This document shows, piece after piece, positions 36,450-48,774 of a stretch of 49,116 bases of DNA; the first letter of the stretch is position 1; each line of letters begins with the position of its first letter. The DNA lies in assembly GCA_035487355.1 (NCBI GenBank), contig DATHMF010000079.1:1-49116 (forward strand). The letters are read 5' to 3'. Source of the DNA: Terriglobales bacterium. Its GTDB lineage: Bacteria > Acidobacteriota > Terriglobia > Terriglobales > Acidobacteriaceae. The notes below the pieces were generated by a model. That model was not told where the DNA came from, made no database searches, and worked only from the letters and a program-made list of their open reading frames with translations. The position numbers were made by a program, and so were the translations under genes.

Positions 36450-36551
36450 CCGGTTCCTGCCTTCAGCTTGACCGAAATTTGTTGCCATCCATCCGAAAAC
36501 CTATTTATGTCTTTATGTCATCAAAATAATTAAGCTAGTCCCAGGAGTGTT

Positions 36552-37658
36552 ATGTCTAATGGCCGCCAGAAGATAGGTCTATTGCAGTCTGAGCTGAAAG
36601 TGTTACTCGAGAGCATGCCTGAGGCCGTATTCATTTTTAGCGCGGATGGCGTCGTCGCCGAGACCAACTCGGCCGCCCAGAAGCTGTTTGGAAATGGTCT
36701 TAGGGGCATGGGGCTGACTGCGCTGATGCAGGACATAGCCGTGGAGCGCGGGGGACGTCCCCTTCTAGTTTCCGACTCTGCCGTCAGCCGTGCTCTTAGG
36801 GGTGAGAGCATACAGCACGAGCAGCGGGTCTACATCCGCGCAGGCGCGGAGCCACTCGACGCCTTGATTACCGCCGAGCCCATGCGCTCTCTGGATGGCG
36901 AAATCACGGGCGTTTTAGTGATCATTCGCGATGTTACCGAACTATATGACTTACAGCGCCGCCTGGAGGATACTGAACGCTATCTCGCTATCGGCCAGAT
37001 GGCCGCCGATATTGCCCATGACATCAGCAATGTATTGAGCGCCATCTCCCAGGCAGCGGTGGTGATGGAGCGACAGCAAAACGCCGGCGACGGCGAGCGC
37101 CGCTTCTTTCTTGCCACGATTCAAAATGCCGCGCGCCGTGGCGCGGAAATCATCCAGCGGATGGGCGAATACATTCGCGGCGGTAAAGGTGAGCGCCTGC
37201 CAGTGGATGTCACCGAGATCCTACGGGAAGCCCTGGACCTGACCCGGCCCCTGCTGGACGCCCGGGTCAATATTGAGTTGCAGACCGGCATGCTGCTGGC
37301 CCTCACCGTGCTGGCCAACGCCGCCGATCTGCGCCGCTCGTTTTGCAATATTATTCTCAATGCCATCGAGGCCATGCCCCAGGGTGGCGTGTTGAAGATT
37401 TCGTGCCGGAGAGAAAAAGATTGTGCAGTGATTGCAATTGAAGATACCGGCGTGGGTATTACGCCGGAAGCCCGCACCCGGATTTTTTCTCCTTATTTCA
37501 CAACCAAAGCCAAAGGCACTGGACTCGGGCTCAGCGGCGCGCGCCGCATTGTGCAGACCCACGGCGGCGATATTCGTTTTGAAAGCGAACCTAATCGGGG
37601 AACAAAATTCTTTGTCCAGCTTCCGCTTATCAACAATAAGGGGGAAGTGGCGGCTTGA
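36552..37658 (+). CDS. PAS-domain sensor histidine kinase
   Basis: 368 residues, cytoplasmic (no membrane helix seen). PAS domain about 15-130 (FIFSADGVVAETNSAAQKLF). The dimerisation/phospho-acceptor helix carries IAHDISNVLSAI with H156. HATPase domain: NIILNAIEAMP (N box), EDTGVGI (G1), FTTKAKGTGLGLS (G2). AGGAG lies 6-8 bases before the ATG. The upstream receiver protein is the likely partner; the signal bound by the PAS domain is unknown. Confidence 0.93.
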   Translation: MSNGRQKIGLLQSELKVLLESMPEAVFIFSADGVVAETNSAAQKLFGNGLRGMGLTALMQDIAVERGGRPLLVSDSAVSRALRGESIQHEQRVYIRAGAEPLDALITAEPMRSLDGEITGVLVIIRDVTELYDLQRRLEDTERYLAIGQMAADIAHDISNVLSAISQAAVVMERQQNAGDGERRFFLATIQNAARRGAEIIQRMGEYIRGGKGERLPVDVTEILREALDLTRPLLDARVNIELQTGMLLALTVLANAADLRRSFCNIILNAIEAMPQGGVLKISCRREKDCAVIAIEDTGVGITPEARTRIFSPYFTTKAKGTGLGLSGARRIVQTHGGDIRFESEPNRGTKFFVQLPLINNKGEVAA

Positions 37659-37780
37659 GCTGTTCTGAGAACGTGACGAACTGAAACAGTTGTTAAGTTG
37701 CTCTCTAGAAGGTTTCACAATGGAGAAGCCCGGACTTCAGTTTGTTCTTTACTGAGTGCTGAAAACTGAGTACCGAGTAC

Positions 37781-38443
37781 TTAGGGTTGTGTGGTTGCCG
37801 CAGTTGAGGCGGCTGCTGCTTCTGCGAGCATACGGTGATGGATGGTAAATAAAGCGAGCTCCAGGCGGTCAGAGACGCCGATCTTGTCGTACACGTTGCG
37901 CAGATAATTCTTGATGACCTGCTCCGTGGTGCCGAGCTGGCTGGCGATTTCTTTGTTTTTATATCCCTGCACGATCAGGGAGACGATCTTCAGCTCCTTG
38001 GGAGTGAGGCGGTCTCGTACACGGGCGCCGACTTTGTCGTCGGTGCCATTATCGGAGCTTATGGCAATGGGGGTTTCACTCTGCACCCAGGTCTGTCCCT
38101 TGGCGATCTTGCGGATGCATTCCACCAGCGCCGTTCCCGTCACATTGCGGAACACGACCCCGTGCACACCGCGAGTAACATAGCGTGACAGGTTCTCGCT
38201 GTTCTCGGCCACAACAACCAGCTTGGTATTGTGCCGGCCGGTGGCGGCAATCACGTCGCGCAGGGCGGGGTGCAGCACGCTGGCAAAGATCAGGATGGAG
38301 GCGCGAAACTTTTCCAGGGCCATCAGCGTCTGCTCATAATTCTGCGTCTGCGCCACCACGCGGATTTCGTCTTCCACCGCCAGCACCTTGGCCGCTCCGG
38401 CACGAAAGATCGCCTGATTATCGGCAAGAATCAGTTTCAACAT
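37781..38443 (-). CDS. NarL/LuxR-type regulator with degenerate receiver
   Basis: 220 residues from ATG 38443 (MLKLILADNQAIFRAG, a standard NarL-type N-terminus); the frame extends 62 codons upstream without family features. Residues 1-120 have a receiver fold, but the phospho-acceptor position is A54 (LIFASVLHP) and the conserved lysine is R99 (VVFRN), so canonical phosphorylation is not possible; only D8 of the acidic pocket remains. A LuxR-type HTH follows (about 140-200; LTPKELKIVSLIVQGYKNKE, EQVIKNYLRNVYDKIG). Probably a DNA-binding regulator controlled by another means. It is downstream of the PilZ gene on the same strand. Confidence 0.87.
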   Translation of the reverse strand: MLKLILADNQAIFRAGAAKVLAVEDEIRVVAQTQNYEQTLMALEKFRASILIFASVLHPALRDVIAATGRHNTKLVVVAENSENLSRYVTRGVHGVVFRNVTGTALVECIRKIAKGQTWVQSETPIAISSDNGTDDKVGARVRDRLTPKELKIVSLIVQGYKNKEIASQLGTTEQVIKNYLRNVYDKIGVSDRLELALFTIHHRMLAEAAAASTAATTQP

Positions 38444-38600
38444 ACGTCTTTGGCCCTGCACATCTGAAGCAGGGCTTGTGCCCTCACTTCGCCCGGTTAC
38501 GCTCACGTTGGTTGTCGTTCCCTTTGCCTTACCCGGCAACTCCGCTCTGTGTCCGATTCTATCTTGCCTCGACCCAGCTTTGCCCCCGGAATGATGCATA

Positions 38601-38945
38601 TTATTTACGCACGAATTCGTAACTATCAATCACGCAGGCTACGCCAGTCTTCTTCTTCAACGCTGTTTTCCCCTTGCCGGTCTCGCGGTCGGGGTGGTCC
38701 CCGGCCCGGACCACGCGGCCCTGGCAGCGGATCTTCACGTCCTTTTTTGCTCCGATGAATTCGGCCGGCAACGTGATATCGAACTCGATAGGTGAGCCGA
38801 CGTCGAATTTACCGTCAGCAAAAATAAAGACCCCGGCTGCGCTCAGGTCAGCCGTCTTGCCCTCCAACTTGGCGGTCGTCTTGACGCCGCGAATGGTCGC
38901 GTTTAATTCCAGCGGGAACCGTTTTCCCGTCCGCCAATCTGCCAC
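38601..38945 (-). CDS. PilZ-domain protein
   Basis: 114 residues from GTG 38945, chosen because AGGAGGGG lies 5 bases upstream of it; the frame runs further but the upstream part is not protein-like. The PilZ fold covers most of the chain: RTGKRFPLELNATIRG, then TADLSAAGVFIFAD (D/NxSxxG motif, with A replacing one Gly) and GSPIEFDITLPAEFIG. PilZ domains bind cyclic di-GMP through RxxxR and D/NxSxxG; here only WRTGKR is seen, so binding is possible but not certain. May link c-di-GMP to envelope functions. Confidence 0.82.
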   Translation of the reverse strand: MADWRTGKRFPLELNATIRGVKTTAKLEGKTADLSAAGVFIFADGKFDVGSPIEFDITLPAEFIGAKKDVKIRCQGRVVRAGDHPDRETGKGKTALKKKTGVACVIDSYEFVRK

Positions 38946-39282
38946 AATTCCCCTCCTGGCCCTGATTCCCACAATGAAACCAGCCCTTAGGCGGTTTTTA
39001 TACCACGAAATAGCCCTTAAAGATAGGGCGGAGAAATCCAGCTTAAAGCATAGTGTAAACCAAAGCACCGCTGTCGCCGCAGTGAAAAACGCAGTGCAAG
39101 CAGCTTTGTTTTGTTTCGGTTGTGTGTGCCTTCCGATCAATACAATGACCGAGAGACTTATTTACGACAGCAATCCGCAGAACCAGAGCGGCATTTATGC
39201 AAAACCTGGAGCCGTTTCTTTGAACCCGTTTTGAACAGGACGGATTTGAACATGCCAGAGTCTCCAAAAAATTTTTCTTCTC
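38946..39282. other. Intergenic region before the ACIII operon
   Basis: About 340 bases between PilZ (minus) and the ACIII promoter. No gene features are seen; an AT-rich stretch (39268-39280) just upstream of the -35 box could be an UP element. Confidence 0.5.
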
Positions 39283-39310
39283 GTGACAAATTCGCTCCAC
39301 CTGTTATAAT
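39283..39310 (+). promoter_or_regulatory. Sigma-70-type promoter of the ACIII operon
   Basis: GTGACA (39283-39288) and a perfect TATAAT (39305-39310) are 16 bases apart; the start point would be near 39317, giving a ~117-base leader before actA. An A/T-rich tract lies directly upstream. Confidence 0.7.
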
Positions 39311-39433
39311 CATGCGTTTGCTTAGTACTTGTTGTTTTAATCATAGTTCGTAGCTCTTAAATACATACCTTAAAGACGTGCAACCGCAGACCTGGACGCA
39401 GGTGCGCGAAGGCTGCAAGGAATAATTCGCCCG

Positions 39434-40177
39434 ATGGCGCAGATTTTTCATCGCAGTGCCAATTCTTTGGCGCGGATGTCAATTTTAGGGGGCCTGTTCA
39501 TTCTGGTCACCGTTGGTGCGGTGCTGGCTGAACTGCAACGCTCTCCATACGTTACCCGTCAGCACGAAGCCCGCGTGCAAAACCCTCCTTTTAGCCACCA
39601 GCACCACGTTGGGGGCATGGGGTTGGACTGCCGCTACTGCCATACCTCGGTAGAAGACTCCAACTTTGCCGGTATCCCGCCCACCAAGACCTGTATGAAC
39701 TGCCACGCGCAAATCTGGAGCACCCAGCCCATGCTGGAGCCGGTGCGTGAGAGCTATCGCACAGGCAAATCGCTGGTGTGGATCCGCGTGCACGACCTGC
39801 CGGATTTTGTCTATTTCGACCACAGCATTCACATCAACAAGGGCGTCGGTTGCCAGAGCTGCCACGGTCAGGTGGATAAGATGCCTCTTATGTATATGGA
39901 GCACTCCCTGCAAATGGAGTGGTGCCTGAGCTGCCATCGCGAGCCTGAAAAGTATCTGCGCCCCAAGACCATCGTTGTGGACGGCAAAGAGCAAGGCGAT
40001 CAGATTTTTAGCATGAAGTATGAGTCGCCGAGCAGCATGAATCCGGTGAACGTGAAGCTTGCCGACGGAACTATACGGCCCTTCACGGACCAAATCGAAC
40101 TGGGGAAGATTCTGAAAAAGGAATACAACCTGCGCAAGGTGGAAGACATTACCAGTTGCTCCACGTGCCACCGCTAG
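39434..40177 (+). CDS. actA: Alternative complex III pentahaem cytochrome c subunit
   Basis: 247 residues with one N-terminal membrane helix (about 16-33) and five CXXCH haem sites: CRYCH (66-70), CMNCH, CQSCH, CLSCH and CSTCH, the last at the C-terminus. This matches ActA, the periplasmic multihaem subunit of ACIII, which replaces the cytochrome bc1 complex by passing electrons from menaquinol to haem c and on to an oxidase. First gene of the operon, directly behind the promoter. Confidence 0.94.
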   Translation: MAQIFHRSANSLARMSILGGLFILVTVGAVLAELQRSPYVTRQHEARVQNPPFSHQHHVGGMGLDCRYCHTSVEDSNFAGIPPTKTCMNCHAQIWSTQPMLEPVRESYRTGKSLVWIRVHDLPDFVYFDHSIHINKGVGCQSCHGQVDKMPLMYMEHSLQMEWCLSCHREPEKYLRPKTIVVDGKEQGDQIFSMKYESPSSMNPVNVKLADGTIRPFTDQIELGKILKKEYNLRKVEDITSCSTCHR

Positions 40178-40211
40178 GAAATTGGATTGGAACAGGATCA
40201 CAACGAGCTGA

Positions 40212-43336
<3,125 letters not shown>

Positions 43337-43340
<4 letters not shown>

Positions 43341-44743
43341 GTACGCATCCCCAGAGCCCGAGTGGAGAGGTGACCCAGGCGGGCGTGTTCCCGGTGGTTG
43401 AGCCGGGCCATACATTTGCGACCATTACGGAAAAGATCAGCGCCATTATTGTGCGCCGTGGCACGCCGCTGTGGTGGCTCGCGGGATTCCTGATGGCTTT
43501 CGGCGCCATGAATGTGATGCTGATGGCCATTGCATGGCTTTTCATCAAAGGTACCGGCATCTGGGGCGTCAACATACCGGTGGGCTGGGGATTCGCCATC
43601 ATCAACTTCGTTTGGTGGATCGGTATCGGCCACGCCGGCACGCTCATCTCCGCCATTTTGTTTTTGCTGAAGCAATCCTGGCGTAACTCCATCAACCGCT
43701 TTGCCGAAGCCATGACGCTGTTCGCCGTCATGTGCGCCGGCCTGTTCCCGCTGATCCACACCGGGCGTCCCTGGCTGGCGGCCTACTGGCTCTTTCCCGT
43801 GCCTTTGACCATGGGGGTCTGGCCGCAATTCCGCAGCCCGCTCATCTGGGACGTGTTCGCGGTCTCGACTTATTTCTCTGTGTCGGCGCTCTTCTGGTTT
43901 GTTGGCCTGGTTCCTGATCTGGCCTCGCTGCGCGATCACGCTCCGCATCGCTGGCAGCGCATGATCTACGGCATGCTTGCCATGGGATGGCGCGGCTCGG
44001 CCCGCCATTGGGTCCGCTATGAAGCTGCCTACATGATTCTGGCTGGCTTGGCCACGCCTCTGGTGCTCTCTGTGCACACCGTGGTGAGCTTCGACTTCGC
44101 AGTTTCTCTGATTCCCGGCTGGCATACGACCATCTTCCCGCCCTACTTTGTCGCCGGCGCCATTTACTCCGGATTCGCCATGGTCGTGATTCTGGCCATT
44201 CCCATCCGTTCGCTGTACGGCCTGAAAGACATGATCACCATGCGTCACCTGGAAAACTCCGCCAAGCTGATGCTGGCCACCGGCTTGATTGTGGGTTATG
44301 GCTACGCCGTGGAAGCCTTCATGGCCTGGTATGGCAACAATAAGTTTGAATGGTTCCTGACCAACAATCGTTTGTTTGGTCCGTATAGATACTTCTATTG
44401 GGCGCTGATTGCCTGCAACATCGTCATTCCGCAGGTGTTCTGGAGCAAGAAATTCCGCACCAGCACCTTCTGGTTGTTCGTCATCTCCTGCGTGATTCTG
44501 GTGGGCATGTGGCTCGAGCGCTTTATCATCGTCGTCGTCAGCCTGCATCGCGACTTCGTGCCCAGCTCCTGGGGGCACTATGTCCCTACACGCTACGACT
44601 GGGCCATTTTTATCGGGACCCTGGGAATGTTTACCACCTTTATGTTCCTCTTCCTGCGCACGCTGCCGGCAATCTCGATTGCCGAGATGAAGCTTCTGCT
44701 GCCCGAGGCTGAGGTGAAGCATGCTGAGGTGAAGCAGGCATGA
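43337..44743 (+). CDS. actC: Alternative complex III NrfD-like quinol subunit
   Basis: 468 residues, about ten hydrophobic helices, NrfD/PsrC family (GIGHAGTLISAILFLLKQSW, PWLAAYWLFP). It forms a quinol-binding site in the membrane with ActB on the outer face. Start ATG overlaps the actB stop (ATGA). A 510-codon antisense frame lies across it and is a codon-bias artefact. Confidence 0.95.
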
Positions 44744-45276
44744 AGCATCCTTCAATTTTCGGATACCTGGCGGAGTTTGAAAATCCCACCGAGTTGGTGC
44801 AGGCCGCCGAAAAGGTGTATGCCGACGGTTATCGCAAGATTGACACCTATTCGCCTTTTCCCATTGAAGCCGCTGCCGAAGCCGTTGGATTTCACAAGAG
44901 TCGGTTGTCGTTGATCGTCCTGATCGGCGGCCTTACAGGTTTGGCCACGGCCTTCGGTATGCAGTATTGGATCTCCGTGATTGATTACCCCATCAACGTC
45001 GGCGGGCGTCCCTTCAACTCATGGCCGTCGTTTATTATCGTGTGCTTCGAATTAACCGTGCTGTTTTCGGCCGCCTCCGCAGTGATCGGCATGTTTGCGC
45101 TCAACGGTCTGCCCATGCCTTATCATCCGGTGTTCAATGTGCAGCGTTTTATAGATGCCAGCAAAGACGGTTTCTTCCTGATCATCGAGGCCACCGACCC
45201 GAAATTCGACGCGCAAGCGACAGAAAGTTTTCTCAAGAGTTTGAGTCCTTCTGGAGTTTGGGAGGTGCCGTATTAA
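44740..45276 (+). CDS. actD: Alternative complex III subunit, DUF3341
   Basis: 178 residues with two membrane helices (about 52-72 and 98-120) between a cytoplasmic N-terminal domain (IFGYLAEFENPTELVQAAEK) and a short C-terminal domain (HPVFNVQRFIDASKDGF). Structural subunit of ACIII without a redox centre. Overlaps actC by 4 bases. Confidence 0.94.
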   Translation: MKHPSIFGYLAEFENPTELVQAAEKVYADGYRKIDTYSPFPIEAAAEAVGFHKSRLSLIVLIGGLTGLATAFGMQYWISVIDYPINVGGRPFNSWPSFIIVCFELTVLFSAASAVIGMFALNGLPMPYHPVFNVQRFIDASKDGFFLIIEATDPKFDAQATESFLKSLSPSGVWEVPY

Positions 45277-45934
45277 AGCGCACGCCAAATTCCTGCGTTA
45301 TCTGGGAGCGGTTGCAGTGGGAGCGCTCTGGCTGCTGATGGCCGGCTGCCGTCAGGACATGCACGATCAGCCCAAGTACATTCCGCTGCGTGAAAGCGAA
45401 TTCTTCGGCGACATGCGCTCCGCGCGTCCGCTGCCTGTGGGCGTGGTCGCGCGCGATCATCTGAATGAAGATACGTATCTCTATACCGGCAAGGTCAACG
45501 GCGTTTTGGGAGATGTTTTTCCATTTCCTATTACCGCGGATGATCTCAAGCGCGGCCAGCAGCGTTACAACATTTATTGCACACCTTGCCACTCTCCCGT
45601 CGGAGATGGCCGTGGCGTCGTGGTACAGCGCGGATACAAACAGCCGCCGGCTTACACCGATCCCAAAGTGTTGCAGACCCCCGTGGGGCACTACTTTGAC
45701 GTGATGACGAATGGTTACGGCGCTATGCCCGACTATGCAGCGCAAATCAGCGTGCAAGACCGTTGGAGAATTGTCGCCTATATCCGGGCCTTGCAGTTGA
45801 GCCAGCATGCCACCCTGGCCGATGTTCCCGCAGGCAAGCGTGGAAACTGGCCTGAGCCAACACCTGTGAAAGTACTGGGCAACGCGCCTCCGGCCGAAGC
45901 CGAACAACCGAGCGAGGGAGGTCAAACGAAATGA
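45272..45934 (+). CDS. actE: Alternative complex III monohaem cytochrome c lipoprotein
   Basis: About 220 residues. One CXXCH site (CTPCH) with a distal Met-containing loop (GYGAMPDY). The usual starts are absent: GTG 45317 would leave only ten residues before the lipobox LMAGC. Reading from ATT 45272 gives a normal lipoprotein signal (basic n-region, hydrophobic core, LMAGC), and GGAGG (45261-45265) is 6 bases upstream. CTG at 45293 or 45302 are other options. Mature protein would be lipid-anchored and pass electrons to the oxidase. Overlaps actD by 5 bases and actF by 4 bases. Confidence 0.88.
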   Translation: MKAHAKFLRYLGAVAVGALWLLMAGCRQDMHDQPKYIPLRESEFFGDMRSARPLPVGVVARDHLNEDTYLYTGKVNGVLGDVFPFPITADDLKRGQQRYNIYCTPCHSPVGDGRGVVVQRGYKQPPAYTDPKVLQTPVGHYFDVMTNGYGAMPDYAAQISVQDRWRIVAYIRALQLSQHATLADVPAGKRGNWPEPTPVKVLGNAPPAEAEQPSEGGQTK

Positions 45935-47166
45935 GCGAAACCACGCGAACCTCGCCCGCACGTACGATTGCAGATCTGATGCCGCCGATCATGCTCGACC
46001 GCCTGCAGCGCCGCGCATTATTGCTCGGCGTTATCGCCGGACTGGCGTGTCTGCTGGGTGCCCGGGTTTCACCGCACCAGTTCCTGCGCTCCTACCTCGT
46101 GGGATACATGATGGGCTTGGGATTAAGCCTGGGCTCGCTGGGCCTGCTCATGGTGCAATATCTGACGAAGGGCAATTGGGGATTTCTCATCCGCCGTCAA
46201 CTCGAGGCCGGCAGCCGTGTGCTCCCGCTGATGTTCGTGCTATTTGCGCCGATCTGGGCAGGCATCAAAGGTCTGTATCCCTGGGGTGGACAACTCAGTC
46301 AGGAAGATTTGCACCAGTTCAAGATGCAGGCTTACCTGACCCCCAAATGGTTTATCGTCCGCTCGGTTGCATATTTCGTGGTTTGGATCGTGATTGCCTT
46401 CTTCCTCAATAAATGGGGCAAGCAGCAGGACTACGATGACGTGCCCGATTTGCCGCGCAGCCGCCGCTTTCAAACATTGGCTGCTCCGGGTCTGGTGATT
46501 TTCTGCATTACCGTCACCTTCGCAGTCGTGGATTGGATCATGTCGCTCGATATTCACTGGTATTCGACCATCTATGGCCTGATCTTTATTGACGGCCAGG
46601 GGCTGATTACTATGTGCTTCATGATCATGATGACCGCCGCGCTGTTTAAATACCGGCCTATGTCCCAGGTGCTGGTTCCTCAAACCCTGCATGATCTGGG
46701 CAACCTGACGTTGGCCATGGTAATGCTGTTCGCGTATTTTTCCTTCTCGCAGTTCCTGATTACATGGTCAGGCAACTTGCCGGAAGAAATTCACTGGTAC
46801 ATAGATCGTCTTAAAGGCGGCTGGGGCGCAGTGATGCTGGCCATTGTGCTGCTTCATTTTGCCATCCCCTTCTTCTTGTTATTGCATAAGCCGATCAAGC
46901 GCAACCTGAAGACGCTGGTGCCTGTCGTGGTCATACTGTTTCTGGCGCGCTATATTGATTTGTTGTGGTATGTGGTCCCCAACTTCAATGGCACGATCAA
47001 CGGCGCCCCGGATCCGCGAGGTCTTTTTTCCTGGTTGGACGTGGCTTGTCCGGTTGCAGTTGTGAGTTTGTGGATTGCCGCCTTCTGCTGGCAATTGAAA
47101 TCACGCCCGCTGTTCCCGGTCTACGATCCGCTCTGGAAGGAGGTGGAAAAGCTCCATGGACACTAA
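45931..47166 (+). CDS. actF: Alternative complex III membrane subunit F
   Basis: 411 residues with about ten membrane helices, an NrfD-like fold related to ActC. Residues D and H in the mid-membrane helices (DWIMSLDIHWYSTIYG) are the candidate proton-path residues. GAGGGAGG lies before the ATG, which overlaps the actE stop by 4 bases. It is the last canonical subunit of ACIII here. Confidence 0.93.
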   Translation: MSETTRTSPARTIADLMPPIMLDRLQRRALLLGVIAGLACLLGARVSPHQFLRSYLVGYMMGLGLSLGSLGLLMVQYLTKGNWGFLIRRQLEAGSRVLPLMFVLFAPIWAGIKGLYPWGGQLSQEDLHQFKMQAYLTPKWFIVRSVAYFVVWIVIAFFLNKWGKQQDYDDVPDLPRSRRFQTLAAPGLVIFCITVTFAVVDWIMSLDIHWYSTIYGLIFIDGQGLITMCFMIMMTAALFKYRPMSQVLVPQTLHDLGNLTLAMVMLFAYFSFSQFLITWSGNLPEEIHWYIDRLKGGWGAVMLAIVLLHFAIPFFLLLHKPIKRNLKTLVPVVVILFLARYIDLLWYVVPNFNGTINGAPDPRGLFSWLDVACPVAVVSLWIAAFCWQLKSRPLFPVYDPLWKEVEKLHGH

Positions 47167-47668
47167 ACACGAACGTTCCTCCGCCCCCATACAGAACCCA
47201 GAGCTGCATCACGAAGAGTCCGATGTTGACGCACGCGGCATTATAGGTTTTGGCTTGGGCCTGGCGTTGTGTATCGCCCTGTCGTCCCTGGTGCTTTACG
47301 TGGGGTTCAATTCTCTGCGTGACCACTTTACGGTACAGCCCGTTCATCCCAGTCCGCTGATAGGAGTGCGTGAGCCGGTGGAAGCGGAGGATGCGCCGAA
47401 GGATTTTCCGAACCCACGCCTGCAAACCAATTATTACGGGGACCTGGACGTAGTCCGCAAACAATGGGCGACGCAACTGGATACCTACGGATGGCAGGAT
47501 AAAAACGCCGGCGTGGTGCATATCCCCATTGATGAGGCTATGAGGTTGACGCTGGAGCGCGGTCTTCCAGCACGCACGAGTGCTGCGCAGCCTGCTGCTG
47601 GTACGCGAACCCAAGGCACGCCGCCAGCTTCGGAGAATCGGACCAAGCTCGTAGCCAGCCGCAATTAA
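47156..47668 (+). CDS. Single-span protein of the ACIII operon, unknown function
   Basis: 170 residues, overlapping actF by 11 bases with an excellent ribosome site (AAGGAGGTG, 47137-47145). A hydrophilic N-terminal tail, one membrane helix (about 27-47; IIGFGLGLALCIALSSLVLYV), then a ~110-residue periplasmic part that ends in a low-complexity Ala/Thr/Pro tail. WATQLDTYGWQDKNAGVVHI and PIDEAMRLTLERGLPAR are the best candidate conserved motifs. It may be an accessory (ActG-like) or assembly factor. No metal or haem motif. Confidence 0.8.
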   Translation: MDTKHERSSAPIQNPELHHEESDVDARGIIGFGLGLALCIALSSLVLYVGFNSLRDHFTVQPVHPSPLIGVREPVEAEDAPKDFPNPRLQTNYYGDLDVVRKQWATQLDTYGWQDKNAGVVHIPIDEAMRLTLERGLPARTSAAQPAAGTRTQGTPPASENRTKLVASRN

Positions 47669-47693
47669 TTTGCGGGGAGAATTTGTGGGGTAT

Positions 47694-47766
47694 GGAGACG
47701 TAGCAAGCCATGTCTCCGCGCGCGAGCACAAAGATGTTAGGTAGAGACGTAGCTTGCTACGTCTCT
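47694..47766. repeat. Pair of GAGACGTAGC palindromes (REP-like)
   Basis: The first copy, 47694-47717, is an imperfect palindrome (GGAGACGTAGC/GCCATGTCTCC). The second, 47743-47766, is perfect: AGAGACGTAGC and GCTACGTCTCT around TT. They are 49 bases apart between the ACIII block and sco, with no T-run. Confidence 0.75.
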
Positions 47767-47786
47767 GCGTGAGAGCAAAGGGATGT

Positions 47787-48623
47787 ATGACGTTGTGCCG
47801 TAAATTTTGTGCGACTGTTGCCTTGCTATGTCTTGCGAGTGCAGCCCAGGCGCAGCTTTACTCGGAGCCTAAAGCGGTAGCCCCTCAGGGCAAGCCGACG
47901 ATGCTGCAGAACATCGGCATTGACCAGCGGCTCGATCAGCAGGTTCCGCTGGATTTGAAGTTTCGCGATGAAGCTGGGCAGCCGGTTCAATTAGGCCGGT
48001 ACTTCGGCAGCAAGCCGGTGATACTGACGCTGGTGTATTACACCTGCCCCATGTTGTGCAACGAAGTGCAGAGCGGGTTGGCCAGCAGTCTGGCGATTTT
48101 GAAGTTTAATGCCGGCCAGGAATTTGAAGTGGTGGTGGTGAGCATCAACCCGCGCGAACCGCTTGAGACGGCGCAGAGGAAGAAGAAGCAATTTCTGGCG
48201 CGTTATAAGCGCGCAGGAACGGAGTCAGGCGTACATTTCCTGACCGGAGACCAGGCCAGCATCGACGCTTTGGCCAAAGCCGTTGGCTTCCGCTACAACT
48301 ACGATCCGAAAACGGATCAGTACGCGCACGCCAGCGCCATTATGGTGCTGACGCCGCAAGGTAAGCTGTCGCAATATTTTTATGGGATTGAATATGCGCC
48401 CAGGGACCTGCAGTTGTCCCTGGTGCAGTCGTCGCAGAACAAGATCGGCACCGTCGTGGACCAGGTCCTGCTGTATTGCTTTCACTACGATCCCGCGACC
48501 GGGCATTACGGTGCTACGGTCATGAATATTGTGCGGCTCGGCGGCATTATCACTGTGCTGCTTCTCGTATTGTTCGTGACCATTTCTTTGCGCCGCGAAT
48601 TGCGGCCGCACAGAACGGTATAA
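47787..48623 (+). CDS. SCO1/SenC-family copper chaperone for cytochrome oxidase
   Basis: 278 residues from ATG 47787; the longer frame begins inside the palindrome and is rejected. Signal peptide up to about AQAQ. Thioredoxin-like fold with CPMLC (C87, C91) and H181 (YAHASAIMV), the three copper ligands, and a C-terminal membrane helix (about 252-270), which is unusual for Sco proteins. It delivers copper to, or reduces, the CuA centre of subunit II, whose gene starts 151 bases later. Confidence 0.93.
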   Translation: MTLCRKFCATVALLCLASAAQAQLYSEPKAVAPQGKPTMLQNIGIDQRLDQQVPLDLKFRDEAGQPVQLGRYFGSKPVILTLVYYTCPMLCNEVQSGLASSLAILKFNAGQEFEVVVVSINPREPLETAQRKKKQFLARYKRAGTESGVHFLTGDQASIDALAKAVGFRYNYDPKTDQYAHASAIMVLTPQGKLSQYFYGIEYAPRDLQLSLVQSSQNKIGTVVDQVLLYCFHYDPATGHYGATVMNIVRLGGIITVLLLVLFVTISLRRELRPHRTV

Positions 48624-48625
48624 AC

Positions 48626-48642
48626 GCGCCGCTTTGCGGCGC
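48626..48642. repeat. Small perfect hairpin after sco
   Basis: GCGCCGC (48626-48632) pairs with GCGGCGC (48636-48642) around TTT, 2 bases past the stop codon. No T-run follows, so it would not be an efficient terminator; coxB can still be co-transcribed. Confidence 0.5.
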
Positions 48643-48774
48643 AAGGTGGGAGCCCCGTCTTTTAAGCCGGGGGAGGCAAGGATTACAAGACTTTGAGCTT
48701 TAGCCCTGGCGTACCGAAATTAGGAGATTTGTAAAAGAAACGAAGGTTGAAACAACGGTTTTCATAACATAACT

